From positions 2,542,001 to 2,606,000 of the forward strand of contig CP048685.1 of the NCBI GenBank assembly GCA_015698285.1: a stretch of DNA of 64,000 nt. The letters are read 5' to 3'. This DNA is from Candidatus Nitronauta litoralis. GTDB lineage: Bacteria > Nitrospinota > Nitrospinia > Nitrospinales > Nitrospinaceae. The stretch's first letter is position 1. Each line of letters opens with the position of its first letter. The translations under genes were made by a program, and so were the position numbers. Shown here piece after piece: positions 8,331 to 16,632 of this stretch. The notes beneath the pieces were generated by a model. That model was given only the letters and a program-made list of their open reading frames with translations, did no database searches and was not told the origin of the DNA.

Positions 8331-9541
8331 ACAATAATTCGATACGGTTTGACCAATCAGGATTTACCTTGCTGGAGCTTTTGCTCGTCGTCACACTTCT
8401 CTCCACAACCGCATTCATGACCTTGTCCGCCGTAGAAAACAACAGCGACCAAATACGTTTCGAAGACACCCGCAACCGGTTGAGTCTTTTTCGAACAGCC
8501 ATTTTGGGAAGTAACAACCTTGCCCCTGCTCCAGGTGATCCCCTGACCGGATACGTTGTAGACAATGGCGTTCTACCGGGCAATATTGATGCATTAGTGA
8601 ATTTGCCTGCAAACTTTGACCCTTATATTTTAATGGATCCAATTTTTGATCCTAATCCCGATAGCAATGGCTGGAATAACGGCCCTGCTTTGCCTGCCGT
8701 TGGCGGAGAAATTCCACTGAGCAACCCGGCCCAGCAGCTTCTTAAGGGACACCGCAACTTTTATTTACAGGGAGCTTCCAATGGGTTTTACCGGGACGGA
8801 TGGGGAACCACTGGTGTGGGAGGAGGTGGGGGAGGCGGTGTTGATTGTCCGACCGACCCCTTGCCGGTAGGAGGAGGAGAAGGGAACCTTAATGATGCTC
8901 TCAATCACGGTTGGTGCGTGACCACCCAACTTGCCACCGTCGGCCCATTCACGGGACAACCGAACAATTTTTTTGCTGATAGTGCCGGTCGCGACAGTGT
9001 AGCAGGTGCATTGACTGGGGATTTTTACGAACAGGATATTGTGATGCAGGAACCGGTGCAGCAAACTGACTGGCAAACAACAATTCAGGCACTGACCACA
9101 GTGACTATCGTCAATGCCTCTGGAGTAGATATAAACCTAAGTGATGCCACATCACCTCCGGTTCTGAATACCAACCTAAGAGCTGCCCTTCTTTTCTATC
9201 GAAATGATTTCAATGCCGGAACTTCAGGACAATGGCGTCGGGTCTCGACTGATATTTCCTTAGCAGGGTGCCTTGATGGCACGGGAGATGGTTTATGCAA
9301 TGGCAATGCCGCTGCCCCTGCCCCGCCAAAAACAACAGCTGCCTTTCCTGCAAATGTTCAGGGTGTTCCTGCGGGAGAGCATCTTTTAGTGCTTGTGGAT
9401 GATGTGGATGGAACTATCAATACTAATGACGATACAACAACTTTAACAGCCGGGATTGGCACTGCGGGTTTCGTAAATGGAACCCGTGTCAGGTTTTACC
9501 CGCGAGGTGGAACTCCGACTCTTCAATTAACAATCAGGTAA
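8327..9541 (+). CDS. Large pseudopilin (minor pseudopilin-like)
   Basis: 404 residues with a prepilin site 'DQSG|FTLLELLLVVTLLSTTAFMTL' after a short leader. The N-terminal helix is pilin-like, while the long body contains a run of glycines near residue 165 and many Asp/Asn/Gly segments. Its size fits a minor, tip-type pseudopilin such as GspK better than GspG, though no GspK signature is obvious. It overlaps the preceding gene by 4 bases and is 5 bases from the PilM/PilN-like fusion gene. Confidence 0.75.
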   Translation: MNNNSIRFDQSGFTLLELLLVVTLLSTTAFMTLSAVENNSDQIRFEDTRNRLSLFRTAILGSNNLAPAPGDPLTGYVVDNGVLPGNIDALVNLPANFDPYILMDPIFDPNPDSNGWNNGPALPAVGGEIPLSNPAQQLLKGHRNFYLQGASNGFYRDGWGTTGVGGGGGGGVDCPTDPLPVGGGEGNLNDALNHGWCVTTQLATVGPFTGQPNNFFADSAGRDSVAGALTGDFYEQDIVMQEPVQQTDWQTTIQALTTVTIVNASGVDINLSDATSPPVLNTNLRAALLFYRNDFNAGTSGQWRRVSTDISLAGCLDGTGDGLCNGNAAAPAPPKTTAAFPANVQGVPAGEHLLVLVDDVDGTINTNDDTTTLTAGIGTAGFVNGTRVRFYPRGGTPTLQLTIR

Positions 9542-9546
9542 CGTGC

Positions 9547-11274
9547 ATGCTCGGTTTCTTTAAAAAACTCGATAACATCAAAGTCGGCGCTCCCGGTGCG
9601 GTCTTCGCCTGCGAAACCGATGGGTTCAAGCTGCGTGGTGCGATCATCAAGTCCGGAGTCTCAGGTCTTGAAATCGGCGACGTGGTCGAATCGCGTGCTG
9701 TCGATTTTCGGGTCGCGGTCGGGGAACTGGTTGAGCAACTGGAGGAGAAAGGCAAAAAGCCTCCCAAAAAAGCCATACTCTCCACTCCCTCAGTTGTTGG
9801 CACTTTATTGGAGTTGCCGGTCAACCCTTCGAACCCTCGAACCGAAGATCAAATGCAGGAGTTGATCCGCTGGGAACTGGAACCTCTTTTTGGTCAGCAG
9901 AATGATATCTGGTCAGTGGGTGCTCTGTTGATGGGACGCGGCTATCTTTCCACAGAACAACGGGAGCAGGTGGCAAAGGAACAGAGTCTGGGGCAGGACC
10001 AATCAGGAAAACGTAAATCACTTCCCTTTGGTGAGGTTGCGCTGCAATTGGAACTGGTTACGCGGGAGCAGATAGACGAATCCCTGGCTATACAGGAACA
10101 GTTGATTCTGGTGAACGATGACCTCACCTGCGGCTGGGCACCTCAGGTTTCCGAGGAGGAGGCTCATTCGGGACAGGAAGAAATTTTCCCATGGTATGCA
10201 GTAGGAATTGGCAAAGCCATGTCCACAGCATGGGAGAAGGCGTTTCGAATTAACGGCCTGGTTCTGGAATGGATTTATCCTCAACTGGGGAACGTTTTCG
10301 CCGTGACGGACCAGGGTGCAGGAAAAAAAGGTGAGCAGTTGCTGCTTGAAGTTCGTCAGGAACAGATGGCGGTATTTCGGGGGCATGTGGGGCAAATGGC
10401 CGCTGTCCGGGTTTCGCCCGTCGAAAACGGCTCTCCCGACCCCCTGGATGTTTTTGTCATGTGCCAGGAACAATTGCGGCCAGACCTCCGGACACTTCAT
10501 CTTTTCTCTCCACTTTCAAACTCGAAAGAACTTGCGGAGCAGTTGGCTGGGCATACTGGGCGCAAGGTCGAAGTAGTGCAGGTTGATGGAAAAACGGACT
10601 CTTCCGGACTTGGGTCTCTGGCGGGTGCAGCTTCCCATTACCTTGGGCGGGTTCCCGTAAATACACTGGCCAGGCTGAATGCCCAACCCCCAAAACAACC
10701 TGTATGGAAACGAAAGGAATTGTATCCCTATGCAACTGCGGTACTAATCCTGTTCGCAGTGGTTGCATTCGATGCAACCATACGTTTTGAAACCTGGCAA
10801 AACGTAAAAAAAGAAGAAGAGTTGACCGCAAAATTCAAGGAAAAACTTGGAATTAAAAAGAAGGTAGAAAGCGATGCCTCTAAAACTCAGGTCCTTGAAG
10901 AGAAAATTGAGGAAGGCAGAAGGGCAATCGAAAAACTTATTGAGAAAAACCGGCTATTTGAAAAAATTCTATTGGAGCGGCAGGAATCCGTGCCGGGCAT
11001 CCTGCGTGGTTTAGCCAGTGCTATCAGCGATGAAATTATTTTAGACGGAATTTTTGAATCAAAAAATTCTTCCGGAATCAGGGTTACAGGTTGGGCATTG
11101 ACCGATACGGGCGCTGAAATTTTCCTCAACCAGTTGGGAAGAAAATTGGATGAGTGGGGAATGTCAGTGTCTGGAGCCGAGGTGTCTTCCAGCCGTGGAC
11201 GTCTGGGTCTGGACGGTTATGGATTCAGTCTTTGGTTGGTCCCTCAGCTTATCCAGGAGGTTCCTCAAGGATGA
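9547..11274 (+). CDS. PilM-PilN-like inner-membrane platform fusion with GspE-N-like insert
   Basis: 575 residues. Residues 1-120 and 200-385 resemble the actin-like PilM/GspL cytoplasmic domain. Between them, about 125-187, lies a segment like the N-terminal domain of GspE/PilB ATPases ('LLMGRGYLSTEQREQVAKEQ', 'LPFGEVALQLELVTREQIDESLAIQEQ'). A single membrane helix follows near 396-413 ('YATAVLILFAVVAFDATI'), then a coiled coil (about 420-480) and a PilN/GspL-like periplasmic ferredoxin-fold domain. PilM and PilN are usually separate proteins linking the ATPase to PilO. Here they are one chain with an added ATPase-type docking domain. Confidence 0.75.
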   Translation: MLGFFKKLDNIKVGAPGAVFACETDGFKLRGAIIKSGVSGLEIGDVVESRAVDFRVAVGELVEQLEEKGKKPPKKAILSTPSVVGTLLELPVNPSNPRTEDQMQELIRWELEPLFGQQNDIWSVGALLMGRGYLSTEQREQVAKEQSLGQDQSGKRKSLPFGEVALQLELVTREQIDESLAIQEQLILVNDDLTCGWAPQVSEEEAHSGQEEIFPWYAVGIGKAMSTAWEKAFRINGLVLEWIYPQLGNVFAVTDQGAGKKGEQLLLEVRQEQMAVFRGHVGQMAAVRVSPVENGSPDPLDVFVMCQEQLRPDLRTLHLFSPLSNSKELAEQLAGHTGRKVEVVQVDGKTDSSGLGSLAGAASHYLGRVPVNTLARLNAQPPKQPVWKRKELYPYATAVLILFAVVAFDATIRFETWQNVKKEEELTAKFKEKLGIKKKVESDASKTQVLEEKIEEGRRAIEKLIEKNRLFEKILLERQESVPGILRGLASAISDEIILDGIFESKNSSGIRVTGWALTDTGAEIFLNQLGRKLDEWGMSVSGAEVSSSRGRLGLDGYGFSLWLVPQLIQEVPQG

Positions 11275-11945
11275 AAGAATTAAAAAAACGTTGGAGCATG
11301 CTTGCTTCCAAAGACCGGTACCGGCTAATGGTTATCGGATTGGCTGTCATCATCTCCGTCTATACCTTTGTTATTTATCCCCGCACTTCCAAGTCTCTTC
11401 TAGATTCTGAAAATATGATTAAAAGGAGGCTGGATCGAATTGAAAAAAGAACCCAAATAAAAAAGCAGGCTGATGGAGATCTGTTTGGTTTGACTCGGCA
11501 GTTGAGCCTGGTTGAAAAAGATTTGGAAGTCTTACGTGCGCGACTGGCACAAAATATGGAAGGATTCGCTCCTTTAGATTCATCTTCGGTTCAACAACGG
11601 TTGCGTCTTGAAATATCCACCCTTGCCAGGCGTTCAGGGTTGCACGTTAGACAAGCGGCAAGGGTGGGCTCCCAGGTTTCCGGTCAAAATGTTTCAGGGA
11701 AAACCTCTCGGCCACCCGATATATCCAACCGCAATACTTACGGGCGTCCTTTGTATGAAATCAATGCAGAAACGAACTATTGGAGCCTTGTTCGATTTCT
11801 TGAGGATTTAAAACAGCTCACTTATCACGTTTCAGTTGTGAATATTGAGGCAAAGGCCATGGAAGGGGCCGGTAACTCTGGAGGAAATGAACTTCCTCCC
11901 CTGCCTTCAGGGCGGCTGAATGTGAGAATGGTGCTAACCCTGTGA
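11271..11945 (+). CDS. PilO/GspM-like inner-membrane protein
   Basis: 224 residues. It has a short cytoplasmic N-terminus, one membrane helix ('YRLMVIGLAVIISVYTFVIY'), a coiled coil (about 45-90), then a ferredoxin-like domain ending in strands. This is the PilO/GspM layout, the partner of PilN in the periplasmic part of the platform. ATG 11271 overlaps the previous stop (ATGA), and the gene end overlaps the next GTG start. An upstream reading frame exists inside the previous gene but would not be used. Confidence 0.75.
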   Translation: MKELKKRWSMLASKDRYRLMVIGLAVIISVYTFVIYPRTSKSLLDSENMIKRRLDRIEKRTQIKKQADGDLFGLTRQLSLVEKDLEVLRARLAQNMEGFAPLDSSSVQQRLRLEISTLARRSGLHVRQAARVGSQVSGQNVSGKTSRPPDISNRNTYGRPLYEINAETNYWSLVRFLEDLKQLTYHVSVVNIEAKAMEGAGNSGGNELPPLPSGRLNVRMVLTL

Positions 11946-13039
11946 GTCAGCCAATAAAAGACAAGGAAAGCTTTGACAAGTTGCTGGCGGTTTGCGTCAA
12001 GCATGGTGCTTCGGATTTGCATCTCAGCTGCGGTCGGGCGCCGGTGTACCGGGTTCACGGAGAATTGAAATTACTGGATATTGCAAAGGTTGACCAGGAC
12101 GCAATGGAAAAAGTTGCTCTTAGTCTAATGACTCAGGGGCAGCAAAACGAATTTCAAACCCATCAGTCTATAGACCTGGGTTACAGCTCCCCCGAAGGAG
12201 AGCGATTTCGGGTTAACTGCTACAGACAGTTAGGGCAGGTTGCCCTGGCCGTTCGTCATATTGATCAGGATATGTGTGATGTCGAACAACTTTCGCTGCC
12301 TCCACAACTAAAAAAGCTTGCGCACCTGCCTTCCGGGCTGGTTCTGGTTACCGGCGCAACGGGCAGTGGAAAAAGCACCACCCTGGCAGCACTGATTCAT
12401 GAAATAAATGTAAACAGGAATTGTCACGTTTTGACTATTGAGGACCCTGTGGAATTTATCCACGAAGGAAAAGAAAGCCTGATTCACCATAGAGAATTAT
12501 TTACAGATGTCCCGGATTTTCCTTCTGCGGTTCGATCGGCTTTACGCGAGGATCCGGATGTCATTATGGTCGGGGAAATGCGTGATCTTGAAACCATGCG
12601 GGCTGCACTGACAGCGGCTGAAACAGGCCATCTGGTTTTTTCTACCCTTCACACCAGTGATGCTGTTGGAACAGTTGAACGTTTTGTTGGAAGTTTTCCT
12701 GGAGATGAACAATCCGTTGCCCGTCACCGCATCGCGATGAGTTTGCGTGCTGTTGTCTCTCAACATTTAATGCCGACTCTGAATGGAGGCGGCCGCGTAC
12801 CTGCAGTGGAAATTCTAATAGTCACTCTTGCCGTTGCCAATCTGATTGACGCCGCAAAAACCCGTCAGATTTATTCCGCCATGGAAAGCGGATCCGGAGA
12901 GGGGATGCAAACTCGCGACCAGTCCCTGGCCAAGTTAGTGGCAGGTCGGAGAATCAGCCGTGAGCAGGCCAGGTCCTTTTGTAATGATCCGGTAGCCTTT
13001 GACAAATTGCTTCAGATTTCTGTGTTGAGGGGAGCCTGA
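11942..13039 (+). CDS. PilT-like secretion/twitching ATPase
   Basis: 365 residues, the size of PilT/PilU retraction ATPases. The N-terminal PAS-like domain starts 'LLAVCVKHGASDLHLSCGRAPVYRVHGEL'; Walker A GATGSGKST lies near residue 138, the Asp box 'IEDPVEFIH' follows, Walker B is 'DVIMVGEMRDLET', and the His box is 'TGHLVFSTLHTSDA'. The usual PilT C-terminal AIRNLIRE helix is replaced by 'LIVTLAVANLIDAAKTRQI'. It starts at GTG, coupled to the PilO gene, and sits beside a GspE-type ATPase. This suggests a dynamic pilus rather than a plain type II secretion system, which has no PilT. Confidence 0.85.
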   Translation: MSQPIKDKESFDKLLAVCVKHGASDLHLSCGRAPVYRVHGELKLLDIAKVDQDAMEKVALSLMTQGQQNEFQTHQSIDLGYSSPEGERFRVNCYRQLGQVALAVRHIDQDMCDVEQLSLPPQLKKLAHLPSGLVLVTGATGSGKSTTLAALIHEINVNRNCHVLTIEDPVEFIHEGKESLIHHRELFTDVPDFPSAVRSALREDPDVIMVGEMRDLETMRAALTAAETGHLVFSTLHTSDAVGTVERFVGSFPGDEQSVARHRIAMSLRAVVSQHLMPTLNGGGRVPAVEILIVTLAVANLIDAAKTRQIYSAMESGSGEGMQTRDQSLAKLVAGRRISREQARSFCNDPVAFDKLLQISVLRGA

Positions 13040-13041
13040 TC

Positions 13042-14679
13042 ATGGCAGTTAATGAAAACACATTGATAAATGCCGGTTTGCAGTCAGGACTTGTGGACAG
13101 TTCTACAATCAGTCGCCTGAAATTGCAGGCCAGGCGTGAACGAATCGGGTTACTTGAAGCCGTTGCAAGAGAGGGGCGTTTTCCAATCACAGCCCTTTAT
13201 CAGGCGCTAGCTGATCTCCGGGGCATTCCTTTTCTAAATAGTCGAGAACTCCGGCCCGATTCTGAAATTATTGCCAAGCTCCCTCCCAATCTAATGCAGC
13301 GCCGATTGCTCTTCCCGATACAGGTTACGAATGGGGAACGATTACTGGCCATGGCAGACCCTGATGACCAGATTGGAATTGACAGCATTCAGCGTGCCAG
13401 TGGCCAGCATTTCCAAGCAGCTTTGGCTGATCCGGAAGCTCTTGAAGCCGCTATTTTTCGGGAGATGAAGGGAAACAATCCCCTTATAGAAACTCCCGAC
13501 CTGACAACGGATGGGGATTCAGTAACGTTGTTCGATTCTATTATGAAGGAAGCTTATTTGAGGCGTGCTTCTGACGTTCATCTTGAACCCAACAAACAGG
13601 ATTACCGGGTTCGGTTAAGGGTTGACGGGCATCTTCAGGAGTATCCACGGCCCCTGTCTCATGCGGATGGAGAAGCCTTGATGACGCGCCTTAAAGTATT
13701 GGCGGTCCTCGATATTGCCGAGCAAAGAATGGCGCAGGACGGTGGCATGACCTACCGGGTAAGTGACTGGGACATGGGAGAGATGGATATTCGTGTTGCA
13801 ACCGTTCCGACACGTTGGGGAGAAAGGGCAACACTGCGTTTGCTGGGTCAGGAAACAGGCCGTCTGACCCTTGAAGGACTGGGGATGCCAGAGTCGACAT
13901 TGATCCAGCTTCGTGAAGCCATTCATCGGCCTCATGGAATGATTCTGGTCACCGGGCCAACTGGAAGCGGAAAATCCACCACGTTGTACGCGGCGTTGAG
14001 GGAGTTGGATGCCAGCGAAATAAATATTCTCACAGTTGAAGATCCAGTAGAACAGATTATTGATGGAGTGTCCCAGATACAAGTCACAGGAAAACTGGAT
14101 TTTGCGCAAGCCTTGCGCTCATTTCTAAGGCACGATCCCGATGTCATCCTGGTGGGGGAGATTCGCGATCTCGAAACCGCACAAACTGCTTTGAAAGCAT
14201 CCATGACCGGTCACGTTGTCCTTTCGACTCTGCACACTAATGATGCGATCGGCGCTGTTTCAAGACTGGTAGATATTGGTGCGGAGCGTTTCCTGATCGG
14301 CTCAACCTTGATCGGTGTTATGGCTCAACGCCTGGTCAGGCGCCTTTGTCCACATTGCAGAAAATCCCACATTGCGGAAGAACATGAAAGGTTGGCCCTG
14401 GGAGGCAAACTTGATCCTGAAATAGAACTCTGGGCTCCGAGTGGGTGCCCGAATTGCCTTGGGACAGGTTATCTCGGACGAGTGGGATTGTACGAAACTT
14501 TTTGGGTTGATAATCAGATGCGTACATTAATTGCTGAGGGTGCTACGGAATCTGAGATACGAAAGGCCGCGAAGAATTACCACACACTGGCAATGGATGG
14601 GCGTGACAAGGTATTGAGCGGACTTACCAGCATAGATGAGGTTTCCTACTTGAATTTGCAGGGAGATGTTCACGGATGA
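13042..14679 (+). CDS. GspE/PilB-type assembly ATPase
   Basis: 545 residues. An N-terminal GspE-N domain (1-140) is followed by the ATPase domain: Walker A GPTGSGKST near 305, 'LTVEDPVEQI', Walker B 'DVILVGEIRDLETA', and the His box 'TGHVVLSTLHTNDA'. A zinc-binding tetracysteine follows ('CPHC' near 436, 'CPNC' near 470). It powers assembly of the pseudopilus in the cytoplasm and should contact the GspE-N-bearing platform protein encoded at 9547. It sits 2 bases after the PilT-like gene and overlaps the GspF gene. Confidence 0.9.
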   Translation: MAVNENTLINAGLQSGLVDSSTISRLKLQARRERIGLLEAVAREGRFPITALYQALADLRGIPFLNSRELRPDSEIIAKLPPNLMQRRLLFPIQVTNGERLLAMADPDDQIGIDSIQRASGQHFQAALADPEALEAAIFREMKGNNPLIETPDLTTDGDSVTLFDSIMKEAYLRRASDVHLEPNKQDYRVRLRVDGHLQEYPRPLSHADGEALMTRLKVLAVLDIAEQRMAQDGGMTYRVSDWDMGEMDIRVATVPTRWGERATLRLLGQETGRLTLEGLGMPESTLIQLREAIHRPHGMILVTGPTGSGKSTTLYAALRELDASEINILTVEDPVEQIIDGVSQIQVTGKLDFAQALRSFLRHDPDVILVGEIRDLETAQTALKASMTGHVVLSTLHTNDAIGAVSRLVDIGAERFLIGSTLIGVMAQRLVRRLCPHCRKSHIAEEHERLALGGKLDPEIELWAPSGCPNCLGTGYLGRVGLYETFWVDNQMRTLIAEGATESEIRKAAKNYHTLAMDGRDKVLSGLTSIDEVSYLNLQGDVHG

Positions 14680-15917
14680 CATCATTCGCTTACACCGTTC
14701 TGGACAATACCGGCAAAGAGAAGCAAGGCACGATAAATGCTACCGATGCACGTGAAGCGGCGAACCAATTGCGTGCCCGATCACTCTTTGTAGTGGATAT
14801 TAAAGAGGGTGAACAAAAGAAATCACGAACTTCCGGGGGAAAAGCAACCAAAGGGTTTTTGCGGTTTCTTTCACCGTCGCGATATTTGGCGCCAGGTATA
14901 TATGACAGAAGTCTGTTTTTCAGGCAGATGGCTTTGATGTTGCGTTCAGGTTACACGGTTGTTCAGGCTCTTGACGCCTGTAGTGAATTAACAGGAAAGT
15001 TGCGATTGGAAAGAACTCTCGATCGAATGGCCGATTCCATTCGAAAGGGAGCAAATTTCTCTTCCGCCGTAGCGGAAGAAAAGAAAACATTTTCAAAACT
15101 GGAGGCTCAGCTGGTTGCAAGTGGCGAACATGGTGGTGATTTGTCACCGATACTCGAAAGGCTGTCGCAAGATTTATCCAGGAGGCGTGAAGTGCAAAGG
15201 CAGTTTATGGTTTCGATGATTTATCCTGCATTTCTGGTGATCATTGGAGGAGGTGTTCTTTATTTCCTTGTAACGACTGTCATCCCAAAATTTGCTGATT
15301 TTCTGACAGGTCGTGGAGAGGCGCTACCCCCAACGACTCAATTCCTGCTCGATGTTTCGGGGTGGTTTGTTACTTATGGACCTACATTACTGGGAAGTAT
15401 CGGGATAGTGACATTTTCTCTTTTAGTAGCCTACACAACAGCAACCGGAAAACGGGCGATAGACAAAATTCTCATTCGGTTTCCAGTAATAGGAAAGACT
15501 ACGCTCATTGCGGGAATGGCGCAAGCGGGCTGGACAATGGGTATGTTGCTTCGTAGCGGGGTGACTGTTCTGGATTCTTTAAGGATGACGGCCAGTGTCA
15601 TGAATAATCAGGCCCTGGCAGATGTATTTGAATCGTCTGCCAACCAGATTTTGAGTGGGCGGAGTTTGGCTAATGCATTGAACCAATCGGTATTGCCTTT
15701 ATTAATGCAGCATATGGCGGCTGTTGGCGAACGAAGCGGACAGCTGGAACAGGTTATGGAAGAGTCTGGCGAATTTTATCGTAAAGAACTGACTGCCAGA
15801 ATCTCGACTCTGACTGAATGGATGGTGCCAGTTGCCGTCCTCATTATCGCCGTACCCGTCGGGTTGGTGTATTACGCATTTTTCTCAGCTCTTCTAGCCG
15901 TATCAGGTGCCGGGTAA
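14676..15917 (+). CDS. GspF/PilC-type inner-membrane platform protein
   Basis: 413 residues with two GspF domains: 'FFRQMALMLRSGYTVVQALDACSE' near 85 and 'GMAQAGWTMGMLLRSGVTVLDSLRMTA' near 285. Each is followed by hydrophobic helices, including 'FLVIIGGGVLYFLVTTVIPKF' and the last one, 'PVAVLIIAVPVGLVYYAFF'. It is the polytopic base on which pseudopilins are assembled. Its start overlaps the ATPase stop by 4 bases. The length matches the family. Confidence 0.9.
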   Translation: MTSFAYTVLDNTGKEKQGTINATDAREAANQLRARSLFVVDIKEGEQKKSRTSGGKATKGFLRFLSPSRYLAPGIYDRSLFFRQMALMLRSGYTVVQALDACSELTGKLRLERTLDRMADSIRKGANFSSAVAEEKKTFSKLEAQLVASGEHGGDLSPILERLSQDLSRRREVQRQFMVSMIYPAFLVIIGGGVLYFLVTTVIPKFADFLTGRGEALPPTTQFLLDVSGWFVTYGPTLLGSIGIVTFSLLVAYTTATGKRAIDKILIRFPVIGKTTLIAGMAQAGWTMGMLLRSGVTVLDSLRMTASVMNNQALADVFESSANQILSGRSLANALNQSVLPLLMQHMAAVGERSGQLEQVMEESGEFYRKELTARISTLTEWMVPVAVLIIAVPVGLVYYAFFSALLAVSGAG

Positions 15918-15932
15918 AATCGAGAGGGAATT

Positions 15933-16625
15933 TTGAAAAACATATTAAAAAAATTAAAAATTAAGAAGATCACATTGGTGGTGATGGCAGTTTTAATCAT
16001 TTTGGTTTCAAAGGCCTATGCGGATAATAATCAAGGCGCAAAAAAAGAAAAAATATCAGACAACCTCACCCCAAAAGAATCCATTTTGAAGAATATGGAA
16101 ACTATTGGGGATTATTTTGACGAGATCAATGACCGATTGCCTATATTGAGTGGATCCAGTTTGGAAAAAAATAAAAATGGGAAAACATCCACGGAAGCTG
16201 AGAAAAAGCCCCAGAGGAAGAAAGTAGTTAACAGCAATCCGGTTGTTTTGGAGCGGCCATCTGGCCAGGGTTCGGGTGTGCAACGCACAGCAGGTTACTT
16301 TAATGGAAAGCGAGATCCATTTGCTGTCACAAACCGACTGCTAAAAGTCCGGCTTGGGCAGGGAGAGGGTGCCTTGTCCTTTCAGCCTGCGAAACCAGGA
16401 GCAAACTTTCCAGTTATGAAGCTTCGAGGAATTGTAAGGAGGCCGGGGAAAAAAATCGCTGCTTTGCTTGAGGTGGAAGGAGCCGGGACACACGTCGTTC
16501 GGGAAGAAGACACAGTTGGTCTAAACGAGTTGGGGAAGGATGCCGTGGTTCGAATTAAAAAAATCAATCGGCTGAACCTGGTGGTGGAGGTAGGATCACT
16601 GGGGCAGGTGATGATCGTAAGGTGA
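15933..16625 (+). CDS. PilP/GspC-like protein
   Basis: 230 residues from a TTG start with GAGAGGG upstream. A basic N-terminus and one membrane helix or signal ('KITLVVMAVLIILVSKAYA') lead into a low-complexity linker (35-110). A small C-terminal beta domain follows, 'FPVMKLRGIVRRPGKKIAALLEVEGAGTHVVREEDTVG', matching the homology region of PilP/GspC that links the inner-membrane platform to the secretin. It lies between the GspF and secretin genes, the usual place for pilP. Confidence 0.65.
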   Translation: MKNILKKLKIKKITLVVMAVLIILVSKAYADNNQGAKKEKISDNLTPKESILKNMETIGDYFDEINDRLPILSGSSLEKNKNGKTSTEAEKKPQRKKVVNSNPVVLERPSGQGSGVQRTAGYFNGKRDPFAVTNRLLKVRLGQGEGALSFQPAKPGANFPVMKLRGIVRRPGKKIAALLEVEGAGTHVVREEDTVGLNELGKDAVVRIKKINRLNLVVEVGSLGQVMIVR

Positions 16626-16632
16626 AACTATT

